Assembly (NCBI RefSeq): GCF_018918185.1
Contig: NZ_JAHLPZ010000002.1
Coordinates: 372,001-436,000, forward strand
Direction: 5' to 3'
DNA from: Eubacterium sp. MSJ-21
Lineage (GTDB): Bacteria; Bacillota; Clostridia; Lachnospirales; Lachnospiraceae
Length of the DNA stretch: 64,000 nt
Under the pieces are notes generated by a model. That model searched no databases, was not told the DNA's origin, and saw only the letters and a program-made list of their open reading frames with translations. This document shows, in pieces, positions 36,409 to 44,559 of this stretch. A program made the position numbers and the translations under genes. Position 1 is the first letter of the stretch. The number at the start of each line of letters is the position of its first letter.

Positions 36409-36771
36409 TTATTCTTTATTCATCTTAATACCGGATACCACTACATTAACAACGCGGACATGCAGTCCTGTCATATTCTCGATAGCCTGCTTTACCTTCT
36501 CCTGTACACCCTCTGAAACCTTCTTGATGCTTGTACCATATTCCACTTCCAGCGAAACGTCTACAACTACATTTCCATCTGTGATCTCTACCTTTACGCC
36601 ATTTGCAAGGTTCTTCTTTCCAAGCTTTGCAACAAGCTCCTTTGAGATATTTCCAGTCAGTTTGGAAACGCCTTCCACCTCGATTGTAGCGATTCCTGCG
36701 ATGGATGCCACCACACCATCCGCAATGCTGATCTTTCCGATTTTTTCTTCTTCATTTATCATATCGCTCAT
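36409..36771 (-). CDS. Asp23/Gls24 family envelope-associated protein
   Basis: A 120-residue protein of the Asp23/Gls24 family (YloU/YqhY type). Conserved pattern: GKISIADGVVASIAGIATIE, SKELVAKLGKKNLANGVKVE and VSLEVEYGTSIKKVSEGVQE. In other Firmicutes such proteins form membrane-associated scaffolds or modulate fatty-acid synthesis; the YqhY type beside nusB has been linked to acetyl-CoA carboxylase control, although no acc genes are here. First gene of the long operon down to recN, behind its own promoter. Confidence 0.92.
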   Translation of the reverse strand: MSDMINEEEKIGKISIADGVVASIAGIATIEVEGVSKLTGNISKELVAKLGKKNLANGVKVEITDGNVVVDVSLEVEYGTSIKKVSEGVQEKVKQAIENMTGLHVRVVNVVVSGIKMNKE

Positions 36772-36824
36772 AATTGCCTCCTTGTCTGCTTCCTCTTTGT
36801 TTTATTTCATTGCATATGTAAAAT

Positions 36825-36853
36825 ATTATACCCAATTTATGTATATTATGCAA
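36825..36853 (-). promoter_or_regulatory. Sigma-A promoter of the ten-gene Asp23-nusB-xse-ispA-dxs-tlyA-nadK-argR-recN operon
   Basis: Minus strand TTGCAT (36853-36848), 17 bases, TATAAT (36830-36825). The -35 begins right behind the T tract of the spoIIIA terminator. Confidence 0.8.
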
Positions 36854-36854
36854 C

Positions 36855-36883
36855 TAAAAAGCCTTGCATCTGTGCAAGGCTTT
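36855..36883 (-). terminator. spoIIIA operon terminator
   Basis: AAAGCCTTGCA / TGCAAGGCTTT with loop CAGA on the minus strand and then TTTTT, 20 bases behind the spoIIIAH stop. Confidence 0.9.
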
Positions 36884-36904
36884 CTGCTGATTTCTACATT
36901 TTTA

Positions 36905-37540
36905 CTACTGTGCCAGAGTAATAACAATGGCGTCCACCGTACATCCGGTTTTTCTCGTCACAACATCCTCAACCTGTGCACGTTTTTCATCCGGCAGATC
37001 CGTACAGTTCAAGATGACATCTACACCGGAATCCCCAATCGACACGATTGCTTCTCCAAAACCTTTCGCAGCCAGAATTGATTCCGCCTCCTGTTCTTTT
37101 TCTGCATCCTCTGTCAGTTTTACATACGCATCGGTTGCTTCCTGCACCGCCTGTGCATCCATGCCATCCCCGTTGATGATCTCCAGCAGTGTCTCCTTGT
37201 TCTGGCTTCGGCTCTGTTCCCGGTTTAATTTGATCGACACAAAGTTATTTGCCGCATTTGCCGAGGTCAGCACCGCTTCCCCGATCTTTTCTTCCTCCGA
37301 ATTCAGCTCAATATACTCATCCTCCGGAAGTTCTGATACAGTCAGCTCTCCGGATACGATCTCCGCCGGTTTTGCATCCGTGACTGTCTGTTCCTCTGCA
37401 AAGGCGGATTCTGTCGGTTCCAGTTCGCCCGGTGCTAAATCCAGTTTATTACCGGAAAAATTTATGTAGCCTGCCACACCAAGCAGTACTGTGAGTGCCC
37501 CAATAATAATCTGGTTTCGTTTCATGGTTTTTTTCTTCAT
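36905..37540 (-). CDS. spoIIIAH: Stage III sporulation protein AH
   Basis: Mother-cell component of the feeding-tube channel; its outer domain pairs with forespore SpoIIQ. 211 residues: a basic N-terminus with one membrane segment (QIIIGALTVLLGVAGYINFS), an acidic linker, and a C-terminal ring-building motif domain (KGFGEAIVSIGDSGVDVILN, VTRKTGCTVDAIVITLAQ), which resembles type III secretion ring proteins. Last gene of the operon. Confidence 0.95.
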   Translation of the reverse strand: MKKKTMKRNQIIIGALTVLLGVAGYINFSGNKLDLAPGELEPTESAFAEEQTVTDAKPAEIVSGELTVSELPEDEYIELNSEEEKIGEAVLTSANAANNFVSIKLNREQSRSQNKETLLEIINGDGMDAQAVQEATDAYVKLTEDAEKEQEAESILAAKGFGEAIVSIGDSGVDVILNCTDLPDEKRAQVEDVVTRKTGCTVDAIVITLAQ

Positions 37541-37550
37541 AAAAACCTCC

Positions 37551-37946
37551 TTATTTTTTTACCAGAACCGCCACCTTATGTGCCGGCAGATCAAAAAGCG
37601 CGCATACCGCCAAGGTAATATCTGCTATCGTGGTACCTGTGACCGCTTCCTTTTTAATCGTGATCAACACGCCCGTGATCGACTCTTTGCCTCCTGAGCC
37701 ATAATACGTCTGTGTACGATCCCCTGCATAGATCAAAACATCAACCATGTCCGCACCATAGGTATCCGCAAGCAGTGTCCGCAGACGTTCCTCATACGAA
37801 ACGGTTGTATCCTCCGATGCTACAGATCCACCCGTTGCTGTCCCTGCTGCCTTCTGCGGCATCGCAATCACAAGCAGCAATATACCGCATAACACAACCA
37901 GTATTACCTTGTTCCATTTTTCATTTTTCTTAAATTTCCACTCCAT
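37551..37946 (-). CDS. spoIIIAG: Stage III sporulation protein AG
   Basis: A 131-residue ring-forming protein: membrane segment VILVVLCGILLLVIAMP near the N-terminus, then a domain beginning YEERLRTLLADTYGADMVDV and ending PAHKVAVLVKK. It is much shorter than Bacillus subtilis SpoIIIAG because the insertion that forms the beta-barrel part is small here. Four bases behind spoIIIAF. Confidence 0.92.
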   Translation of the reverse strand: MEWKFKKNEKWNKVILVVLCGILLLVIAMPQKAAGTATGGSVASEDTTVSYEERLRTLLADTYGADMVDVLIYAGDRTQTYYGSGGKESITGVLITIKKEAVTGTTIADITLAVCALFDLPAHKVAVLVKK

Positions 37947-37950
37947 ATTC

Positions 37951-38421
37951 TCACCGTCTTACTACATATATACGAGCATCCTCCAGATTATAGACATCCG
38001 AAATGTATTTTTTTATTTCTTTTTCCATTTCCGCTGTTGCCCTTGCCTCGCTTATATAAATCGTGCATTGCAACAGCGTTCCATCGGTATCTGTTATGAT
38101 TGCAACATCCTCGACCGGATAATCTCCCAATTCTTCTTTCAAGCCATCCCGGATACCCATACCATAATAATCCGTGATACTTCCTCCGACTCCCGCTATG
38201 GACTCCTGTTTTTCCACATGCTCAATCTCATACAGAAGCTCCTGCAGATCCCCGCTTCCGAACTCGAAAAGGAATTTTATCGGACTTGCAAGCAACACGA
38301 TCACAACAAGCCCGATGAAATACCGGATATATTGCTTATATTGATTCGACGGCGCCATATGCGTCACAATCGTTGCAAGCAGCAGATAAAAAATCAGGCT
38401 TTTCATCCAGCCAAACAGCAT
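37951..38421 (-). CDS. spoIIIAF: Stage III sporulation protein AF
   Basis: A 156-residue protein with two N-terminal membrane segments (LIFYLLLATIVTHMA and IGLVVIVLLASPIKFLFEF) and a C-terminal ring-building domain (DVAIITDTDGTLLQCTIYIS). AGGAGGGTAGCT fixes ATG 38421; the longer open frame reaching into spoIIIAE is not used. Confidence 0.92.
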   Translation of the reverse strand: MLFGWMKSLIFYLLLATIVTHMAPSNQYKQYIRYFIGLVVIVLLASPIKFLFEFGSGDLQELLYEIEHVEKQESIAGVGGSITDYYGMGIRDGLKEELGDYPVEDVAIITDTDGTLLQCTIYISEARATAEMEKEIKKYISDVYNLEDARIYVVRR

Positions 38422-38423
38422 AG

Positions 38424-39737
38424 CTACCCTCCTGTTCCGTTCGTTGCCCCCGACATGATTGCGAGGGTTATGATAAATAAGACAAGTGCACTTGCCAGTG
38501 CCTGCATCAGCATCCCGATTCCATTTGCAAGCGCTGTCGTGCCATCCACATATCTCCTGTCTCCCATCGGCTGGATCAGTGCCGTTGTAATCCTGACCGT
38601 AAACATTAATAAAAAAAGCTTGATGACCGGGATCACGCAGACCCCCGACAAAATCAGGATTCCAGCGATACCAATACTGTTTTTTATGATCATGCCACAG
38701 GCAAGATATGTGCCGGCAAGAACCGAAACCACGCTGCCCGGAATTGCTGTCAGGGCACGGTTCACCGCTGTTTTCCCGATTCTGTCCATCTGCGGCTCCA
38801 ACAAGCCCTTGATTACATTCAGTCCGATCACAACCACGATAATTGACCGCAGGATCCATTTGATCAGGCTCTGCACAAGCTCACACAGTTTTGAGAAGCT
38901 GTCCTCTTTTTGCAGGTTATTCACAAGTGCCACGATCACATAGAATTCAATCAGTGGCAGCACAAGCCGGATGATCACCGCCTGTATGAGCCAGATTCCG
39001 ACCAGAACCAGATTGTACGTACCTCCCGCAGTCGCTGCATGTCCGACAAACTGCAACACAAGCAGGAATGCCGGCACTAACAGCCGTACCGCAACCAGCA
39101 CCTTGTCGAGTGCAGCAAGCGCAATCGCATAAGCCATCGAAAAAGAAGTCAGCAGCATGGACGTCATAAGCATATAGGTGATGTAAAATCCATTTTCGCT
39201 GATAAATCCCCCTGCAAAGGAATTCGACAGATTCACGAAGATGCTTCCCATCAGGACAATCCCGACGAGTTCTAAGAGCAGTCCTTTGTTCTGCGACAGT
39301 TCACCAAAAAATACACCGCTGATCGTCGCAAGCAATGCAGAAAACACAGATTTGTTGTCACCCTCCACCTGTTTTTTTACCATCTCGGTAATTGGCATGG
39401 GCGTCTGAATACCCTGTTGCTGCAACGCGCGTTCCACTTCATCCAGGTTCAGTTCTTCAAAAATGGATTCATAAATCGGATTCGTCTGTAGACCGGATTC
39501 TGTTGTTATTTTCGAGTTATCCGATTCCTGCGCAGCTTCAGTCATAACCTCCTGTCCGTCTGATTGCTGCGTGTTTTCTGTCGTAACAGCCTGTCCATCC
39601 GGCTCCTGCGTGGCTTCTGATAGTTCCTGCGCCCGCGCTGCCGGTATACAGACATGCGTAAAAAGAAAAATGGCCAGTACCGCTACCAGCCATCTGCAAG
39701 TGAAATATGTAGTTGTATGTGTAGTCCGCAGGCTCAT
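38424..39737 (-). CDS. spoIIIAE: Stage III sporulation protein AE
   Basis: Polytopic membrane protein thought to form the export core of the SpoIIIA complex, 437 residues. A signal peptide (WLVAVLAIFLFTHVCIPAARA) is followed by an unusual low-complexity stretch of three imperfect 13-residue repeats (for example EPDGQAVTTEN and QSDGQEVMTEA), then about eight membrane segments in the second half (LVGIVLMGSIFVNLS to ALVLFIITLAIMSGA). The repeats are not part of the known core domain. Starts 17 bases behind spoIIIAD. Confidence 0.95.
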   Translation of the reverse strand: MSLRTTHTTTYFTCRWLVAVLAIFLFTHVCIPAARAQELSEATQEPDGQAVTTENTQQSDGQEVMTEAAQESDNSKITTESGLQTNPIYESIFEELNLDEVERALQQQGIQTPMPITEMVKKQVEGDNKSVFSALLATISGVFFGELSQNKGLLLELVGIVLMGSIFVNLSNSFAGGFISENGFYITYMLMTSMLLTSFSMAYAIALAALDKVLVAVRLLVPAFLLVLQFVGHAATAGGTYNLVLVGIWLIQAVIIRLVLPLIEFYVIVALVNNLQKEDSFSKLCELVQSLIKWILRSIIVVVIGLNVIKGLLEPQMDRIGKTAVNRALTAIPGSVVSVLAGTYLACGMIIKNSIGIAGILILSGVCVIPVIKLFLLMFTVRITTALIQPMGDRRYVDGTTALANGIGMLMQALASALVLFIITLAIMSGATNGTGG

Positions 39738-39753
39738 TTGGCGGGTTCCTCCA

Positions 39754-40140
39754 TCAATCGATCAACGACAGTACCGTCTGCACAACCTGCATAAAAACCG
39801 GAAGCGACACAACCAGCATCGTAAGCTTTCCAAGCAGTTCAATCTGGGATGCAACCGCACTATATCCGGCATCCTTGCTGATACTCGCTGCAAACTCACA
39901 GATATAGGCAATCCCAATCAGCTTGACCAGGATCACAAGATACGTGCTGTCCATCCGGATCTTGTCCGTCAATGTGCGGATTCCGGAAAGCATGACACGC
40001 ATCCGCGACACGCAGACAAACAACAACACAATGCACACCGCCACACTGATAAATGTACTGTACTCCGGATTCCTGGATTTTAAGGATAATGCCAGGATCA
40101 CTGCCACGATTGTAAATACCATCGTCACTCCCAGATTCAT
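39754..40140 (-). CDS. spoIIIAD: Stage III sporulation protein AD
   Basis: A 128-residue membrane protein with about four hydrophobic segments (VTMVFTIVAVILALSL, FISVAVCIVLLFVCV, YLVILVKLIGIAYIC, LTMLVVSLPVFMQVV). AAGGAGGCGGAAT before ATG 40140 decides the start; the apparent N-terminal extension lies in spoIIIAC in another frame. Confidence 0.95.
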   Translation of the reverse strand: MNLGVTMVFTIVAVILALSLKSRNPEYSTFISVAVCIVLLFVCVSRMRVMLSGIRTLTDKIRMDSTYLVILVKLIGIAYICEFAASISKDAGYSAVASQIELLGKLTMLVVSLPVFMQVVQTVLSLID

Positions 40141-40151
40141 ATTCCGCCTCC

Positions 40152-40346
40152 TTAAAATCCAAACAATGTGTTGATATCCTGAAACAACTGATTGACATAA
40201 GGAATAATCCATGTCAATACGATAATCAGACCTGCAAGGCTCACCAGATACGCCTGATCGTCCCTGCCCGAATGCTTTAATACCTGATTGATGAGTGCCA
40301 CGACAATTCCGACGGCTGCAATTTTGAAGATCAACTGAATCGTCAT
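40152..40346 (-). CDS. spoIIIAC: Stage III sporulation protein AC
   Basis: A 64-residue protein with two membrane segments (LIFKIAAVGIVVALINQVL and LVSLAGLIIVLTWIIPYV) linked by HSGRDDQ, the pattern of this small family. Of two in-frame ATGs, 40346 (MTIQLIFK) has the proper seven-base distance from AGGGG; 40352 lies directly against it. Confidence 0.94.
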   Translation of the reverse strand: MTIQLIFKIAAVGIVVALINQVLKHSGRDDQAYLVSLAGLIIVLTWIIPYVNQLFQDINTLFGF

Positions 40347-40365
40347 TTTCATTCCCCTGCATCTG

Positions 40366-40905
40366 TTAAATCAAGATTATAATCAGCAACACACCTGCGA
40401 CACTTCCAACCGCAAGCGATACCCGTATACGGTCCTTCGACTCTGTCTCAAGCTCCCGGATATGTCGTCCCAGATCTGCCTGCAGCAACGCCAGTCCTTC
40501 CTCCTGTGCCTGTACATCCAGATATCCGATAGTCTGTCCCAGGTTATATATATATTCCATATCTTCTTGTTTTAGACCGGAACTTTCGTACAGCCTGTCT
40601 GCATGCTTCCTCCAGATCTGATCGAAATCGGCAGCCACTTCCGTATAAGAATATGCCTGTCCCTGCTGCGCCTCCATGAGTGCCTGGGAAAGTTCTGACA
40701 ACCAAGCGGCATATGGCTGGCGGCATTTTTTTGCAACACGGACAAATACCTGTGCCAGAATATCTCTCCGGTATCGAAGCTCCGCTGTGGCAACGGAAAG
40801 CACACGTGCATATTCCTGCATTTCCTTCACGCGACGGCGAATTGCCATCGCGCGAAGAATCCCCATAGCCACGCAGCCACCAAGCACACAGATGATTCCG
40901 ATCAA
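40366..40905 (-). CDS. spoIIIAB: Stage III sporulation protein AB
   Basis: A 179-residue protein resembling GspF-type secretion components: N-terminal membrane segment (IIGICVLGGCVAMG-like), a long helical domain (ATAELRYRRDILAQVFVRVA, then YIYNLGQTIGYLDVQAQ) and a C-terminal hydrophobic anchor (VAGVLLIIILI). It appears to start with TTG at 40905 that overlaps the spoIIIAA stop as TTGA, with no clear ribosome binding site, so translation probably depends on re-initiation behind spoIIIAA. Confidence 0.9.
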   Translation of the reverse strand: MIGIICVLGGCVAMGILRAMAIRRRVKEMQEYARVLSVATAELRYRRDILAQVFVRVAKKCRQPYAAWLSELSQALMEAQQGQAYSYTEVAADFDQIWRKHADRLYESSGLKQEDMEYIYNLGQTIGYLDVQAQEEGLALLQADLGRHIRELETESKDRIRVSLAVGSVAGVLLIIILI

Positions 40906-41864
40906 TTTGCAACCGACAGTGAACCAATGTATAACTCATTACCCCTCTCGTCAAAGATCGATTCAACCGTTCCGATCCCTGCGCTCCGTCCAAGTACGAT
41001 GTAGCGTTCGAACACCTTCTCCTCTACCAGCTTCCGAAGCACCGGACGCGTGCGGATATCGTCGATGGAATCCCCATGGATTGTCGCCAGAATCCCACAG
41101 CCACAATTGATGACATACGAGATTGCATCGATATCCTCCCGGCTTCCGATCTCATCCACCGCAATCACCTTCGGACTCATTGACCGAAGCAGCATCAACA
41201 TCCCTTCCGCCTTCGGACATCCATCTAAGATATCCGTGCGAAGCCCAACATCATTTTGCGGAATTCCCATGTAGCAGGCGGCAAGCTCCGAACGCTCATC
41301 CACCACGCCGACATTCATCCCTCTGCAATAACTGTTCCCATCCGATATCAGCCGCACCAGATCCCGCAGGATTGTTGTCTTTCCGCACCCCGGAGGCGAT
41401 ATGATCAGCGTATGCAGAAGCCTGCCGTCCTTAATCACATACGGAAGCAGGCAGGCCGCACAGCCCTTAATCTGATGGGATACCCGAATATTAATAAACG
41501 ATATATGTTTCACGTTTCTTACTCTCCCATGTTCCAATACAACCTGACCGGCAACGCCCACGCGATGCCCGCCACACACTGTCACAAACCCCTGTCTCAC
41601 TTCATCCTCATATGCATACAACGAGTAATCGGTCACTGCATCGATAATCCCCCGGATATCATCCGCAGTTACACGATATGCTTTTTTTCGATCGAGTGTC
41701 AGTCCCCCACAATTCTGCACAAAATATTCTCCCTGCACAAAAACCAGTATCAACGGCTCGCAAATCCGGAACCGAAGCTCTATCAGGGAGTTATAATCTA
41801 TGTCAATCTGATTGATTATGTACCGAATACAAGTGGGGAGTAATTTCAAGATTTCATTTCTCAC
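40902..41864 (-). CDS. spoIIIAA: Stage III sporulation protein AA (AAA ATPase)
   Basis: Cytoplasmic secretion-type ATPase required for SpoIIIA channel function, 320 residues from the chosen start. Walker A is in LIISPPGCGKTTILRDLVRL; Walker B and sensor region are in MSPKVIAVDEIGSREDIDA; the Arg-rich segment VGVVDERSELAACYMG is also conserved. The first ATG (41882) has no ribosome binding site; GTG 41864 follows AGGGGTGA and gives the normal N-terminus MRNEILKLLP. First gene of the operon. Confidence 0.95.
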   Translation of the reverse strand: MRNEILKLLPTCIRYIINQIDIDYNSLIELRFRICEPLILVFVQGEYFVQNCGGLTLDRKKAYRVTADDIRGIIDAVTDYSLYAYEDEVRQGFVTVCGGHRVGVAGQVVLEHGRVRNVKHISFINIRVSHQIKGCAACLLPYVIKDGRLLHTLIISPPGCGKTTILRDLVRLISDGNSYCRGMNVGVVDERSELAACYMGIPQNDVGLRTDILDGCPKAEGMLMLLRSMSPKVIAVDEIGSREDIDAISYVINCGCGILATIHGDSIDDIRTRPVLRKLVEEKVFERYIVLGRSAGIGTVESIFDERGNELYIGSLSVAN

Positions 41865-41902
41865 AGCATTCACCCCTACCATATATATATGCGGGATGCG
41901 GA

Positions 41903-41933
41903 AATATATGATTGTAATTTTTTGATTTTATCC
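41903..41933 (-). promoter_or_regulatory. Possible SigE-type promoter of spoIIIA
   Basis: Minus strand GGATAAA (41933-41927), 16 bases, CATATATT (41910-41903), which partly matches the SigE pattern (-35 with ATA, -10 CATACANT). spoIIIA is SigE-dependent in Bacillus subtilis. The match is imperfect. Confidence 0.4.
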
Positions 41934-41971
41934 AGATTGCAGATCGCACAATTTCTGCATGACGGCATATT

Positions 41972-42005
41972 ACACAAAAAAGCACGCCCCAAACGGAACG
42001 TGCCT
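41972..42005 (-). terminator. efp terminator
   Basis: AGGCACG / CGTGCT stem with inner TTCC-GTTT-GGGG on the minus strand, then TTTTT. Confidence 0.82.
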
Positions 42006-42038
42006 TTAATCATTCTGATTCAATTCGTAATTTTTAAA

Positions 42039-42596
42039 TTACTTTGCTCTTGAAAGATACTTTCCTGTACGTGTATCGATCTTGATAATCTCACCCTGGT
42101 TGATAAACAGAGGAACATTCAATGTTGCACCTGTCTCAACTGTACATGGCTTTGTAGCGTTTGTAGCTGTATTTCCTGCTACACCCGGCTCACACTCTGT
42201 AATCTCAAGCTCTACAAAATCAGGACCTTCTACTGCGAATACATTTCCTTCGTAGATAGAGATCTTACATGTCATGCCTTCCTTAACAAACTTCATAGCG
42301 TCACCAACTACGCTCTCATCGACAGGAATCATCTCGAATGTCTCCTGATCCATGAAGTAATACAGGTTACCATCTCTGTAAGAGTAATCCATATCCTTAC
42401 GCTCGATATATGCAGAATCGAACTTTGCTGTAGGGTTGAAACTTGTCTCTCTGATTGCACCTGTGATAATATTCTTATACTTTGTACGAACGAATGCAGC
42501 ACCCTTACCCGGCTTTACATGCTGAAACTCTATTACCTGACAAGGCTGACCATCACATACAAAAGTCACACCATTTCTGAAATCACTTGCTTCCAT
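42039..42596 (-). CDS. efp: Translation elongation factor P
   Basis: Relieves ribosome stalling at polyproline stretches. 185 residues: KOW-like N-domain with the modification loop HVKPGKGAAFVRTKYKN (lysine at the loop tip), and two OB domains, with the conserved end GATLNVPLFINQGEIIKIDT and RTGKYLSRAK. ATG 42596 follows TTTAGGAGGATAATT. Monocistronic with its own promoter and terminator. No modification genes are nearby. Confidence 0.97.
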   Translation of the reverse strand: MEASDFRNGVTFVCDGQPCQVIEFQHVKPGKGAAFVRTKYKNIITGAIRETSFNPTAKFDSAYIERKDMDYSYRDGNLYYFMDQETFEMIPVDESVVGDAMKFVKEGMTCKISIYEGNVFAVEGPDFVELEITECEPGVAGNTATNATKPCTVETGATLNVPLFINQGEIIKIDTRTGKYLSRAK

Positions 42597-42654
42597 AATT
42601 ATCCTCCTAAAATAACATATACATTCGAAATTAAATACATTCAGTATCTTTGTT

Positions 42655-42683
42655 ATTCTAATATACCTAATAAAAATTTTCAA
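42655..42683 (-). promoter_or_regulatory. Sigma-A promoter of efp
   Basis: Minus strand TTGAAA (42683-42678), 17 bases, TAGAAT (42660-42655). Confidence 0.7.
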
Positions 42684-42840
42684 TAACTTTTCCGGAATTT
42701 CTGAAATTTTTCATTAAAAATCTATCAAATCCCCTATTTTACCATTCGGTATGCATCCAATTATGCTGCTTTTTTTCGTATATTTTATATTCAATTTACA
42801 TTTTTTGTATAAATTTCACAATTTGTTCACGGGAAATGGT

Positions 42841-42879
42841 TTGCCAAAATATTGAAATTATAGTATGCTAATATATAAG
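42841..42879 (+). promoter_or_regulatory. Candidate promoters of citrate synthase
   Basis: TTGCCA (42841-42846), 17 bases, TATGCT (42864-42869); or TTGAAA (42852-42857), 16 bases, TATAAG (42874-42879). Either leaves a leader of 150 bases or more. Confidence 0.55.
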
Positions 42880-42898
42880 TTATCGCAAACCGCGATAA
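42880..42898 (+). promoter_or_regulatory. Perfect dyad TTATCGC-AAACC-GCGATAA (putative operator)
   Basis: Seven-base perfect arms with a five-base spacer, immediately downstream of the better -10 candidates, so a bound protein would block initiation. The regulator is not identifiable from the motif. Confidence 0.55.
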
Positions 42899-42975
42899 AC
42901 ATATAGCATAAAATTCGCATATATCATATATGTGCAATTATCAGACTGTGTCATTGTCTATCAGCATGTACTTAT

Positions 42976-43014
42976 TGCATTGTTACATTTGCTGGTTTCA
43001 GCGTCTGCAATGCA
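42976..43014 (+). promoter_or_regulatory. Possible leader hairpin before citrate synthase
   Basis: TGCATTG (42976-42982) and CAATGCA (43008-43014) are perfect inverted arms 25 bases apart. It ends about 20 bases before the ribosome binding site and has no T tract. Weak evidence for function. Confidence 0.3.
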
Positions 43015-43045
43015 TCATTAATAAATCAGATAAGGAAGTGAATAT

Positions 43046-44410
43046 ATGAATCAACAGGAATTTTCAGCAGTCACACCGGAGTTCGAGCGTTTGGCAAAAT
43101 TATGCGAAAGCCACGATGTGATTGATCCCGAATTGTATACAAAATATCAGGTAAAGCGCGGGCTGCGCGATTTAGACGGCAAAGGAGTCCTGACAGGCCT
43201 TACAGAGATCTCCACAATCATCTCCTCTGAGGAGGTAAACGGTGTCACAATACCAATCGACGGCCAGCTCTACTACCGTGGAATTAACATTTACGATCTG
43301 GTCAGAGGCTTTACTTCCGAGAAACGTTTTGGTTTTGAAGAAACTGTCTATCTTCTGCTCTTCGGCGAGCTGCCGAACAAAAAAGAGCTTACGGATTTCA
43401 ACACGCTGCTCGGTTCCTACCGAAAGCTGCCACATTATTTTGCAAGAGACATTATATTAAAAACACCGACACCCGATATCATGAATGCTCTTGCGAAAAA
43501 TATCCTCACACTCAGTTCTTACGACACAAACGCCATGGATGTCAGCGTCCCAAACGTCCTTCGACAGAGCATTGAGCTGATTGCGAATTTCCCGGCGCTT
43601 GCTGTGTACTCGTATCAGGCATACCGCCACTACGAGCTCGGGAAGGGACTTTATATCCACAAGCCAAAGCCGGAACTTTCCACTGCCGAGAATATTCTGC
43701 GTCTCCTGCGTCAGGATAAATCTTATACCGATACCGAGGCAAAGGTTCTCGACTTAGCGCTCGTACTCCATGCTGAGCATGGCGGTGGTAACAACTCCAC
43801 ATTTACAACACACGTTGTTACCTCCTCCGGTACGGATACATATTCTTCGGTTGCCGCTTCTCTCTGCTCTTTGAAGGGACCAAAGCACGGAGGTGCGAAT
43901 GTCAAGGTAAAGCGTATGTTTGACGATCTAAAAGAGCACGTCCGTGACTGGGATGATAAAGATGAAATCCGTCAGTATCTGTGCGATATTCTGGACAAAA
44001 AAGCCTTCGACCGTTCCGGGCTGATCTACGGAATGGGCCATGCCGTATATTCCATCTCCGATCCACGTGCGAATGTATTCCAGACTTTCGTCGGAAAACT
44101 TTCTGAGGAAAAGCACAAGGAAAAAGAATACAAACTTTATATGGATGTCGCCGAGATTGCGAAGGAAGTCATCGCAGACAAGCGCAAGATCTATAAAGGT
44201 GTAAGCCCGAATGTTGATTTCTACAGCGGGTTCGTGTACACCATGCTTGATCTGCCGGAAGAACTCTTCACGCCAATGTTTGCCGTTGCCCGTATCGCCG
44301 GCTGGAGCGCCCACCGTATCGAAGAGCTGATCAATGCCAACAAGATCATCCGCCCGGCTTACAAGTCGATTGCAGAAAACCGCGCATATACACCGATTGC
44401 AGAGCGGTAA
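43046..44410 (+). CDS. Citrate synthase
   Basis: Condenses oxaloacetate and acetyl-CoA to citrate, feeding 2-oxoglutarate and glutamate synthesis in an anaerobe. 454 residues. The catalytic set is visible: HAEHGGGNNSTFTTHVV (His), LKGPKHGGANVKVKRMF (second His) and VYSISDPRANVFQTFVGK (Asp). Length fits the type found in Clostridia. AAGGAAGTG precedes the ATG. Aconitase and isocitrate dehydrogenase are not adjacent. The plus orientation, long leader and dyad operator point to separate control. A 2-methylcitrate activity cannot be excluded from sequence alone. Confidence 0.95.
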   Translation: MNQQEFSAVTPEFERLAKLCESHDVIDPELYTKYQVKRGLRDLDGKGVLTGLTEISTIISSEEVNGVTIPIDGQLYYRGINIYDLVRGFTSEKRFGFEETVYLLLFGELPNKKELTDFNTLLGSYRKLPHYFARDIILKTPTPDIMNALAKNILTLSSYDTNAMDVSVPNVLRQSIELIANFPALAVYSYQAYRHYELGKGLYIHKPKPELSTAENILRLLRQDKSYTDTEAKVLDLALVLHAEHGGGNNSTFTTHVVTSSGTDTYSSVAASLCSLKGPKHGGANVKVKRMFDDLKEHVRDWDDKDEIRQYLCDILDKKAFDRSGLIYGMGHAVYSISDPRANVFQTFVGKLSEEKHKEKEYKLYMDVAEIAKEVIADKRKIYKGVSPNVDFYSGFVYTMLDLPEELFTPMFAVARIAGWSAHRIEELINANKIIRPAYKSIAENRAYTPIAER

Positions 44411-44446
44411 GAAATTATCGTACCGGAAGCTAATCGGTAACATGGT

Positions 44447-44481
44447 AAAGGGGAACGATTTCTCGTTCCCCTTTGTTTTTT
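44447..44481 (+). terminator. Citrate synthase terminator
   Basis: Twelve-base-pair stem AAAGGGGAACGA / TCGTTCCCCTTT with loop TTTC, followed by a T-rich tract. Confidence 0.93.
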
Positions 44482-44559
44482 GATATTCCACATTCTTTTT
44501 TCTTAACTAACTTCGTACCCAACGGAGTCAAAGTTAAAATCAGACGTTTTCTCCCGTTT

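Larger units (their letters stand above)
42684..43045 (+). other. AT-rich regulatory intergenic region between efp and citrate synthase
   Basis: No gene of any size is supported here. The first 150 bases are very AT-rich. The right half holds the citrate synthase promoter candidates (42841-42879), a dyad at 42880-42898, a palindromic CATATA-TCA-TATATG segment near 42921, and a possible leader hairpin at 42976-43014. Confidence 0.6.

Noticed and set aside
37951-38859. Fused SpoIIIAF with a long N-terminal extension
   Set aside because: The extension is a shadow of spoIIIAE; AGGAGGG at the proper distance fixes the start at 38421.
39754-40362. Long form or fusion of SpoIIIAD
   Set aside because: The N-terminal extension overlaps spoIIIAC out of frame; a strong ribosome binding site places the start at 40140.
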